A stretch of DNA of 64,000 nucleotides from CAWUKT01 sp963923035 (lineage in GTDB: Bacteria > Bacteroidota > Bacteroidia > J057 > JADKCL01), in the NCBI GenBank assembly GCA_963923035.1, contig CAWUKT010000001.1:124001-188000 (forward strand), written 5' to 3'. Below are positions 8,680 through 15,768 of this stretch, piece after piece. Both the position numbers and the translations under genes were made by a program. The first letter of the stretch is position 1, and every line of letters begins with the position of its first letter. A model generated the notes under the pieces. It saw only the letters and a program-made list of their open reading frames with translations. It was not told the DNA's origin and did not search any database.

Positions 8680-9318
8680 ATGAAGCTGATGACACGATAT
8701 ATTCGTTTTTGGGGGCTGGGAGCCATGCTGGTGATCCTGGGTAGTGCGGCAATGGGGCAAAATGAAAAAGAGCCCATTTCCCGGTACCGGGTAGTCAGCG
8801 ATTTTGAGATGCCCACCGTCGAGACCAATGAGGGGACGAGCATGGGGATTGATCCCTTGGCCATGGACGATCTGCCCACCATGGAAATGGATTCAGATTC
8901 CGTTGGAATCACCTACCACGCCCAGCCGGAGCTGTGGACCTTGGTGGACATCCATCTCCGTCAAAACAATGCCCTCAAGGAGGCCGAAGGCTTCCGGATT
9001 CAAATCTACGCGGGAAGCAGCCTGGAATCCGCCAACGATGCCAAAGCTGATTTCATCGAAGTATTTGACGACGACGATTTCAACGTCTATCAAATGTGGA
9101 ACCCACCACATTTCCGGGTCCGCATCGGTGATTTCCTCTCCCGCAATGCCGCCATGCGCGAAGTGGCCATGGTCCGTCAGATTTTCCCCGACGCCTTTAT
9201 TGTAAGTGACCGGGTCAAACTCCCCCGCTACAAAAAGCCGAACCCCCTGGAGGATCTGGAAGAAGAGAACTCCACCAAGGCCGAAGGAAATACCGACCAG
9301 GAACTTCGCCAGAACTAA
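8680..9318 (+). CDS. SPOR-domain protein, secreted
   Basis: 212 residues: signal-anchor/signal peptide (to SAAMGQ, ~27), a linker with Met/Asp-rich low-complexity sequence, then a SPOR fold at ~100-180 (EGFRIQIYAGSSLESANDAKADF; PHFRVRIGDFLSRNAAMREVAMVR; AFIVSDRVKLP). SPOR domains bind denuded glycan strands of peptidoglycan at division sites, so a cell-wall role in the periplasm is likely. ATG 8680 is used instead of the TTG one codon earlier. It is followed by maeB on the same strand with 68 nt between them. Confidence 0.85.
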   Translation: MKLMTRYIRFWGLGAMLVILGSAAMGQNEKEPISRYRVVSDFEMPTVETNEGTSMGIDPLAMDDLPTMEMDSDSVGITYHAQPELWTLVDIHLRQNNALKEAEGFRIQIYAGSSLESANDAKADFIEVFDDDDFNVYQMWNPPHFRVRIGDFLSRNAAMREVAMVRQIFPDAFIVSDRVKLPRYKKPNPLEDLEEENSTKAEGNTDQELRQN

Positions 9319-9386
9319 TCTCCCTTTTTATTAGCCTACCCATAACTTCTCCGCGGAGGTGAAGCCGGATTGTGTATTTTCGCAGC

Positions 9387-11663
9387 ATGAGTATCCGCAA
9401 AGAAGATGCCCTGGAGTACCACCGTCGGCACCCCAAAGGCAAGGTTGAAATCAGCCCTACCAAACCCGTTTCTACCCAACGCGACCTCTCCCTGGCCTAT
9501 TCGCCGGGTGTGGCCGAGCCGTGTATCGAGATTGCTGAAAACGTCGATCTCGTATACGAATACACGGCCCGTGAAAACCTCGTCGCAGTTCTGACCAATG
9601 GAACCGCTGTGCTGGGATTGGGAAATCTTGGTCCCGAGGCTTCCAAACCGGTCATGGAGGGAAAAGGAGTCCTGTTCAAGAAATTTGCGGGAATTGATGT
9701 CTTCGACATCGAAATCAATGCCGTGACCGTCGAAGAATTCGTGGCGGTGGCCAAGGCCCTCGAGCCCACCTTTGGTGGCATCAACATCGAAGATGTCAAG
9801 GCACCGGAGAGCTTCGAAATCGAGCGCCGCCTGGTCGAGGAATTGAACATTCCGGTCATGCACGACGACCAGCACGGAACGGCCATCATCTCGGCAGCTG
9901 CCCTTATCAACGGTATGCTCATCGCGGAAAAAGACTTCGCGGACATCAAAGTGGTCTGTATTGGTGCTGGTGCCGCCGCCATTGCCTGCGCCAACCTGTA
10001 CGTGGAGATGGGTGTAAAGCTGGAAAACATCTACATGTACGACAGCCGCGGCCTGATCTACGAAGGACGGGAGCGGGTCAATAAATACAAGGCCAAATTC
10101 GCGGTGCATCCCGGGAATATTGAGCTGGAAGACGTGTTTGAAGACGCCGATGTGATGCTGGGATTGTCGCAGGGAAATGTAGTGTCGCCGGAGATGTTGA
10201 AGAAAATGGCCGACCGCCCCATCGTGCTCGCCCTCGCGAACCCCGATCCGGAAATTACCTGGGACCTGGCCATGGAAGCCCGTCCCGACGCCATCATGGC
10301 GACCGGCCGATCCGATTTCCCCAACCAGGTCAACAATGCCCTGGGCTTTCCCTATATCTTCCGCGGGGCCCTCGACGTTCGGGCCACCACGATCAACGAG
10401 GCGATGAAAATCGCCTCCGCCAAGGCCATCGCGGAGTTGGCGCATGAACCTGTCCCCGAGGACGTCATGGCGGCCTACGAAACCCGTGACATCTCCTTCG
10501 GCCGGGAGTACCTCATTCCCAAGCCGCTGGACCCCCGTCTGATCACGCGGATCAGCTGTGCCGTCGCCAAGGCGGCCATGGACAGCGGCGTGGCCCGCAA
10601 GCCCATCGAAGATTTCGACGCCTACCGCATCGAATTGCAGGAACGGATTGGGCCGAGCCAGGCCCTGACCCGGAAGATCATCGAAAAGGCCCAAAAAGAC
10701 CCCAAGCGGGTCGTATTTGGCGATGCGGATACCTTCAAAGTCCTGAAAGCTGCCCAGATCCTGCGCGAAGAAGGGATTGCCAAGCCGATTCTGCTCGGCA
10801 ATGTTGACACGATCAAGGAATTGATCGAGGAGCACAACCTGGACCTGGGCGATTCGCCGATCATCGATCCGATGAAAGAGCGGGCCACCCGTATTGAATA
10901 CGGAAAAGTCCTGTTCGAGAAGCGCCAGCGCAAAGGCATTACGCTGCACGACGCACGGAAACTGATGCGGGAGCGCACCTATTTCGGGACCATGATGGTC
11001 GAAAATGGCGAAGCAGATGCCTTCGTTTCGGGGATTACGAAGAACTATCCGAATGCCCTGCGGCCCGCACTGCATGTGATCGGGCGGGCGCCCGATACGC
11101 CGGTGGTGGCGGGGATGCACATCGTCCGCACCAAGCGCGGTCCCTTCTTCTTTGCCGATACCACCGTGAACAAAACGCCGGACGCCAAGGACCTTGCGGC
11201 CATTGCCAAGATGGTTCACGACGCCGTCGAGCAATTCAACATCGAACCCCGGATTGCGATGCTGTCCTACTCGAACTTTGGTTCGAACATCGACGACGAG
11301 ACGAAGCGGGTGATCGAGGCGACGCGGATTTTGCGGGAGGAATACCCGGAGATGATCGTCGACGGGGACATCCAGGCGAACGTGGCGGTCAGCCCGGCCA
11401 TCCTGAACAACAATTACAATTTCAGCCCGCTGGCGGGCAAAAAGGGCGCGAATACCTTCATTTTCCCGAACCTTATGGCAGGCAACATCGCTTATAAGAT
11501 GATGAACCAGCTCGGTGAAGCCGAGGTCATTGGCCCGATCCTGTTGGGCATGAAAAAGCCGGTCCACATCCTGCAATTGGGCAGCACCGTCCGGGAAATT
11601 GTGAACATTGCCGCCATCGCGGTCGTCAATGCCCAAACCCACGCAAAGGAGAGCCGCTCGTGA
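9387..11663 (+). CDS. maeB: NADP-dependent malic enzyme with C-terminal phosphotransacetylase-like domain
   Basis: Decarboxylates malate to pyruvate with NADP+ reduction. 758 residues, the usual length of the MaeB hybrid form. The malic domain occupies ~1-420 (SLAYSPGVAEPC; MHDDQHGTAIISAAALING; GAGAAAIACANLYVEMG), and a phosphotransacetylase-like domain ~430-750 (GDADTFKVLKAAQILREEGI; GEADAFVSGITKNYPNALRP). In characterised relatives that second domain is regulatory (acetyl-CoA sensing) rather than catalytic. Start 9387 (MSIRKEDALEYHR) matches the family; TTG/GTG-type starts 5 codons earlier are less likely. A TATTTTCG box (7 of 8 to TAnnTTTG) lies at 9375-9382. The last 4 nt overlap ruvA. 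Confidence 0.95.
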   Translation: MSIRKEDALEYHRRHPKGKVEISPTKPVSTQRDLSLAYSPGVAEPCIEIAENVDLVYEYTARENLVAVLTNGTAVLGLGNLGPEASKPVMEGKGVLFKKFAGIDVFDIEINAVTVEEFVAVAKALEPTFGGINIEDVKAPESFEIERRLVEELNIPVMHDDQHGTAIISAAALINGMLIAEKDFADIKVVCIGAGAAAIACANLYVEMGVKLENIYMYDSRGLIYEGRERVNKYKAKFAVHPGNIELEDVFEDADVMLGLSQGNVVSPEMLKKMADRPIVLALANPDPEITWDLAMEARPDAIMATGRSDFPNQVNNALGFPYIFRGALDVRATTINEAMKIASAKAIAELAHEPVPEDVMAAYETRDISFGREYLIPKPLDPRLITRISCAVAKAAMDSGVARKPIEDFDAYRIELQERIGPSQALTRKIIEKAQKDPKRVVFGDADTFKVLKAAQILREEGIAKPILLGNVDTIKELIEEHNLDLGDSPIIDPMKERATRIEYGKVLFEKRQRKGITLHDARKLMRERTYFGTMMVENGEADAFVSGITKNYPNALRPALHVIGRAPDTPVVAGMHIVRTKRGPFFFADTTVNKTPDAKDLAAIAKMVHDAVEQFNIEPRIAMLSYSNFGSNIDDETKRVIEATRILREEYPEMIVDGDIQANVAVSPAILNNNYNFSPLAGKKGANTFIFPNLMAGNIAYKMMNQLGEAEVIGPILLGMKKPVHILQLGSTVREIVNIAAIAVVNAQTHAKESRS

Positions 11664-12232
11664 TTGCGTTTGTATCGGGAAAACTGGCCTACAAGGACCC
11701 GGCCTACGTCATCGTCGAAGCCAATGGCATCGGCTACCAGATCAAGGTGTCGCTGAATACCTACTCCAATTTGAAGGAGGAAAGTGTGAAGTTGCATACC
11801 CATCTGATGATCAAAGACGATGCCCACGAGCTGTACGGATTCCTCGAAATGAGCGAAAAACGGCTGTTTCAGCAGTTGATTTCGATCAGCGGGGTGGGGG
11901 GGAATACCGCCCTGACCATCTTGTCGAGCACCACGCCCAAGGAATTGTTTCAAACCATCGAGACCGAAGATGTCACGGCGTTGAAGCGCATCAAGGGCAT
12001 CGGGGCGAAAACTGCCGGCCGGATCATCCTGGAACTGAAAGGCAAGTTGGTGACGGAAGACGGAGCCGCTGCGAGCGGAGCGAGTGCGGTTCGGGGCGAG
12101 GCGATTGCCGCGCTGACCAGCCTGGGACTCCCCAAATCGGCAATGGAAAAGCGGGTCGACGGCATATTGAATAAGTCCGAGGGCGACCTGACCGTAGAGG
12201 AAGTCATCAAAGAAGCCTTGCGTCAAGGTTGA
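11660..12232 (+). CDS. ruvA: Holliday junction branch migration protein RuvA
   Basis: DNA-binding subunit of the RuvAB branch migration motor. 190 residues: an OB-fold (1-65; AYKDPAYVIVEANGIGYQIKVSL, then ELYGFLEMSEKRLFQQLISISGVG), two helix-hairpin-helix motifs (SGVGGNTALTIL and KGIGAKTAGRIILEL), and a C-terminal UBA-like domain that contacts RuvB (AIAALTSLGLPKSAMEKRVD). It starts with GTG inside the last codons of maeB (GTGA overlap), so its translation is probably coupled to that of malic enzyme. ruvB and ruvC are not in the window. Confidence 0.95.
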   Translation: MIAFVSGKLAYKDPAYVIVEANGIGYQIKVSLNTYSNLKEESVKLHTHLMIKDDAHELYGFLEMSEKRLFQQLISISGVGGNTALTILSSTTPKELFQTIETEDVTALKRIKGIGAKTAGRIILELKGKLVTEDGAAASGASAVRGEAIAALTSLGLPKSAMEKRVDGILNKSEGDLTVEEVIKEALRQG

Positions 12233-12248
12233 TTCAACTTAAATCTGT

Positions 12249-12295
12249 ATTTCCTTGCTTCGGGCCTGGTCCGGGGCAAGGAAATTTTCTTTTTA
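12249..12295 (+). terminator. intrinsic terminator after ruvA
   Basis: A 10-bp stem, ATTTCCTTGC (12249-12258) with GCAAGGAAAT (12276-12285), is followed by a T-rich tract. It ends the maeB-ruvA unit. Confidence 0.85.
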
Positions 12296-12644
12296 CCCCT
12301 TTCAAACCTTTGCCTGTCAGTAGATTGGTAAAATAGAGGTGGGGGACAAACGCTTTATTTTCTCGAAAAAAGCATCACTTTTCCCTGCTTTCCTGACAAG
12401 CGTTAGCATAATTTCCAGCACACTTTTTGGGGATTGTGGAAAAGACAAAAGTAATAAGGATAGAAGGAGAAAATATTAGAATATCGGCCATATGGATACA
12501 AATTGAATACTTATGGATATGGACCATTAACTAAATAAATATTAGAATTCACTGTAACCCGCCCAGCATTTTTTGTGGAAATATTTATATTACATCATCA
12601 AGACAGCAGAGTCCCTTACACCATCTTTTTTTTAGAATCAATCC
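12296..12644. other. AT-rich non-coding region upstream of the conserved orphan gene
   Basis: About 350 bases clearly richer in A/T than the flanking genes, without a believable gene. It contains several TATGGATA/GGATATGG-like segments around 12490-12530 and a long T-run just before the start codon at 12645. I find no complete TTTG/TAnnTTTG pair, so the promoter of the next gene is not pinned down, but it must lie here because the ruvA terminator is upstream. Confidence 0.5.
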
Positions 12645-13520
12645 ATGAGTACCCAACTAAACCAAAAAGCAGGGAAAGTCGCTGAGGTTAAGACCGACCT
12701 CCGGCTGCAGAGACTGGAAGAGGAACGTATCCCTGGCCAAATCACCCGGGTCATCGATGGTAACCCCGAATTGGATTATCTCATCGCCCTCAGTACCGAC
12801 TACGTATTAGAAGCACAGGAATATTCTGGCGTCGATCTCCAGAAAGTTGAAGCAGCCCTTCAGCTCATCCAGCAGGCTTACCGCCTCGAAGCGCACATGT
12901 ATGCGCAAGAGACCGGAACCATTGAGATGCCCCTCGGTAGCACCCACGAAGAACTGGACGTCTATACACTGCCCCGTCGCAGCCACAAGGTCTGGGAAAT
13001 GGGCTATTACTTCGGGATCATTTGCCGTTCCCGTCACCTTCAGTCCGACTTCCGTATCCTTCCCTATACCCGTCAGTTCATGCAGAACAACATCTTCGAT
13101 GAGTTCCGCACGATCTATTACCACTTCCTCCGCCAGCTGGAAACTCCGCAGATGCCGATTTTCCTCCGTCGCTCGGAAGAGGTCCTGACGAAAATTCCCA
13201 TGGCCTTCGCGGCCCACTACAACTCTTATGTTCCGTTGTGGCGTCCGGTCCTCGAGCGCAATGAAGCCAAGCTGCACGTGATGCTCAAGGAAATCATGGA
13301 ATTCCGGGAAGCCTTCAATACCCACAACCAGATCGAAACCATGTTGCCGCTGATCGCGATCTTGTCTTACGCCCACGACCTGGGCCTCAAGTTCGATGCT
13401 TACGATCTGCCCATGGACCTGATCACGGGTAAATACGCCGTTGAAATCGACGAGCGTCTGGACTACTTGTTTGGCCCCGCTGAGGAAAAGCAAGCAGAAG
13501 CCACCAAAGAGAAAGTGTAA
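12645..13520 (+). CDS. conserved-looking cytoplasmic protein of unknown function
   Basis: 291 residues, soluble, no signal peptide, largely helical (LDYLIALSTDYVLEAQEY; AALQLIQQAYRLEAHMYAQE; FDEFRTIYYHFLRQLETPQ). I recognise no family or catalytic motif; aromatic and Arg residues are frequent in the middle part (RRSHKVWEMGYYFGIICRSRHLQ). It is a single-gene unit: the ruvA terminator and a ~350-nt AT-rich leader precede it, and a perfect terminator follows. CGT/CGC arginine codons and a regular composition suggest good expression. The function cannot be stated. Confidence 0.75.
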   Translation: MSTQLNQKAGKVAEVKTDLRLQRLEEERIPGQITRVIDGNPELDYLIALSTDYVLEAQEYSGVDLQKVEAALQLIQQAYRLEAHMYAQETGTIEMPLGSTHEELDVYTLPRRSHKVWEMGYYFGIICRSRHLQSDFRILPYTRQFMQNNIFDEFRTIYYHFLRQLETPQMPIFLRRSEEVLTKIPMAFAAHYNSYVPLWRPVLERNEAKLHVMLKEIMEFREAFNTHNQIETMLPLIAILSYAHDLGLKFDAYDLPMDLITGKYAVEIDERLDYLFGPAEEKQAEATKEKV

Positions 13521-13543
13521 GTATATCCCCCTAACAATATAGA

Positions 13544-13567
13544 GGCGGTCGCAAGACCGCCTTTTTT
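13544..13567 (+). terminator. intrinsic terminator
   Basis: A perfect 7-bp stem, GGCGGTC (13544-13550) with GACCGCC (13555-13561), a GCAA tetraloop and six T's. It is a strong terminator for the orphan gene. Confidence 0.92.
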
Positions 13568-13595
13568 ATTTGCCCTGACTCCCCGAACTTCCAGC

Positions 13596-14132
13596 ATGGA
13601 ATCGCCCCAAGCCTTCATCGATGGGATTCGTGCCCAAACCGACCTGTGGACGACCCGGACCCTTTCCCGGAATGAATACCTGACCCGCATCGGGGAGATC
13701 GAGAACTACATGTACTTTGTGGAAAGTGGCGCGTTGCGGGTCGTATACGTCACCGAATTCGAAGAGCAAACCATTCGCTTTGGCTACAAAAACTCCTTGA
13801 TGACCTCTCTCCGGTCTTTTTACGACCAATCTCCCTCCGAATACTATATCCAGGCGATCCGCAAGACCAAGGTCCAGGCCATCCGGCGGCAGGATTATTT
13901 TGAGTATGCCCGGGAAAATGAGACCCGATTGCGCCAGTACAATGCGGTATTGGAGTGGTTTGTATTGCAGATGATGGAGCGGGAAAATGACCTTTTGACT
14001 CATTCCCCGGTGGAGCGGGTGCGCCGGGTCCAAAAACGGAGTCCCCAGCTTTTCCAGGAAGTTCCCGCCAAATACATCGCTGCCTACCTGCGCATGACCC
14101 CGGAAACGCTCAGCCGAATTCGAAATTCTTGA
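13596..14132 (+). CDS. Crp/Fnr-family transcription regulator
   Basis: 178 residues. The N-terminal cyclic-nucleotide-binding-type beta-roll (~15-110) shows YMYFVESGALRVVYV and QTIRFGYKNSLMTS, but I do not see the conserved cAMP phosphate-binding Arg-Ser pair, so the ligand is unknown. The C-terminal helix-turn-helix is VPAKYIAAYLRMTPETLSRIR (~157-176), the form usual in Bacteroidota Crp relatives. There is no Cys cluster for an iron-sulfur centre. The DinB gene 54 nt downstream may be its partner in one transcript. Confidence 0.88.
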   Translation: MESPQAFIDGIRAQTDLWTTRTLSRNEYLTRIGEIENYMYFVESGALRVVYVTEFEEQTIRFGYKNSLMTSLRSFYDQSPSEYYIQAIRKTKVQAIRRQDYFEYARENETRLRQYNAVLEWFVLQMMERENDLLTHSPVERVRRVQKRSPQLFQEVPAKYIAAYLRMTPETLSRIRNS

Positions 14133-14186
14133 TTCCAATCAATGATTTTGGCGGGGAAAGCGGGGATATTTGAAAAAAAGAACAAC

Positions 14187-14762
14187 ATGAACATCTCCCG
14201 CACCGACCTCCTTGCCGATCTCCAACAACGTACTGAATCCGTCCGTTCGGCCGCAGAACGGCTCCGTTCGCTTCCGGTTGAGACCCTCAATTGGCGGCCG
14301 GAAGCAGGCCAATGGAGTATCCTCGAATGCCTCGAACACCTGAACCTGTACGGTGATTTTTACCTCGTCGAAATCGAAAAGCGGATGTTACAGGCCCCGG
14401 CCCGTCCGGAGGCGCGTCGGTTTCGGAGTGGTTGGCTGGGCAATTATTTTGCGAAGATGATGGCCCCGAAGGAAGGCGAGGTGAAAAACAAAATGAAGAC
14501 GTTCAAGGACAAAAATCCCTTGGGTTCGGAACTGGATCCGACGATCGTCGACCGGTTCCTGCGTCAGCAGGAGCGCATGGTGGGCCTCCTCGAGATGGCC
14601 CAACAACACGATTTGAGCCGGGTGAAGACCGGCATCACCATCTCGAAGTGGATCAAACTCCGCCTCGGCGATACCTTCCGCGTGGTCATCTACCACAACG
14701 AACGCCACCTCGTGCAGGCCCAGGCGGTCCTGGCGGCAGCACCGGAGTTGGCGCTGGTTTGA
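14187..14762 (+). CDS. DinB-family protein
   Basis: 191 residues, a four-helix-bundle DinB-like protein. It shows the N-terminal WRPEAGQWSILECLEHLNLYGDFYL, where the His of the metal triad sits, and YHNERHLVQAQAVL near the C-terminus, which carries the other His pair. Relatives are metal-dependent, often thiol-S-transferase-like or of unknown role; the enzyme activity is not predictable here. ATG 14187 is chosen since it begins the first helix; an ATG 45 nt earlier would add a non-homologous tail. It is likely cotranscribed with the Crp/Fnr gene. Confidence 0.82.
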   Translation: MNISRTDLLADLQQRTESVRSAAERLRSLPVETLNWRPEAGQWSILECLEHLNLYGDFYLVEIEKRMLQAPARPEARRFRSGWLGNYFAKMMAPKEGEVKNKMKTFKDKNPLGSELDPTIVDRFLRQQERMVGLLEMAQQHDLSRVKTGITISKWIKLRLGDTFRVVIYHNERHLVQAQAVLAAAPELALV

Positions 14763-14817
14763 CCAACATGTCATCGGGGATAAATAGGAGATGCGAATTT
14801 GGGGGCTCCCCCAACGC

Positions 14818-15696
14818 TTACTCCGGTTCCACCGGAGGGGGAACGATCATCGATTTCCGTGCCATCGGCTTGCGCCGATAATCCCACAAGTACCAATTCA
14901 TTCCAATGTGGTAGGCGTTCTTGGCCATGCCGAAGGTCCGCTCCCGCAGCACAAATTGCGCTCCAAGGCCTGATTTGGCCTCCAGGAAAAAGCCAAGGTG
15001 CTTCCAGAACACCGTTTCCAGGCCCACCAGCGCGGACCCGTAGACGTTGAAGCGGGGCTTGCCTTCCACGTTGAACTCGTTGATGTCCACGAAGCGTTCC
15101 TCGCCGATGTCGTAGGCGTACAGCAGGAAATAAATATCGCTGCGGGGCGACACCATCGCCTCGATCTCCGCGCCCCCGTAGAGGCGGAAAAAATTCAAAA
15201 TCTTGCGGGATTGTTTGACGCCAGCGGCCGTGAAGCCGTAGAAACGCCCGAATTCGGACGCGTTGCGGCCGAAGATGGTATCGTAGCGCATGAAATCGCT
15301 TCCGGTCTGCAAGCTGTCCTTGCGTTCAAAATAGGTCAGGCCGACCCGGATTTTGAAGCCGCGGGTTGTGTCGACCCAGGCGGCATTCACCCCAAATTGC
15401 CGGTACTCCGGCAGGACCACCGCGCCGGAATAGTCCGGCCAATCCAGGAACACGGGGAGCCCTTCACGGGCATTGGCGGTGAGCACTTCGTAGTTGTAAC
15501 CGTCGAAGAATTGGTGGCTGCCGTTGCGGTAGCTGGCGCCAAAAGATTGGAGGTGGAAGCGTTCGCCTTTGGGAGGGAGGCTGTCGGGTTCATAATAATA
15601 GATGGTGTCCCCCGCGACCTGTGCGGTCAAAGGGAGAAAACCAGTGCCGATCAACAGCCCCAGCAATCCCAAGAGGATATGCCGCCTCCATTGCAT
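14818..15696 (-). CDS. outer-membrane barrel-like protein, unknown function
   Basis: 292 residues with a signal peptide (to LPLTAQ, ~26) and many amphipathic strands ending in aromatic residues (GFKIRVGLTYFERKDSL; IYFLLYAYDIGEERFVDINEF; FNVYGSALVGLETVFWKHLGFFLEAKSGLGAQF). This pattern is that of a mid-size outer-membrane barrel. A short proline-rich tail (VPPPVEPE) ends it. It lies 72 nt downstream of polA on the same strand and may be read from the same transcript. No family recognised. Confidence 0.65.
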   Translation of the reverse strand: MQWRRHILLGLLGLLIGTGFLPLTAQVAGDTIYYYEPDSLPPKGERFHLQSFGASYRNGSHQFFDGYNYEVLTANAREGLPVFLDWPDYSGAVVLPEYRQFGVNAAWVDTTRGFKIRVGLTYFERKDSLQTGSDFMRYDTIFGRNASEFGRFYGFTAAGVKQSRKILNFFRLYGGAEIEAMVSPRSDIYFLLYAYDIGEERFVDINEFNVEGKPRFNVYGSALVGLETVFWKHLGFFLEAKSGLGAQFVLRERTFGMAKNAYHIGMNWYLWDYRRKPMARKSMIVPPPVEPE

Positions 15697-15768
15697 TGTG
15701 AGAATTTACGGAAAATTCAACGGTTCCGAGGGCCTTTTGCAGAATAAATCCCCTGCTGTCGCCCCCAA

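Noticed and set aside
9336..11642. 768-residue reading frame antisense to maeB
   Set aside because: Maps exactly over malic enzyme, with low-complexity His/Arg/Val composition; a shadow of GC-biased codons.
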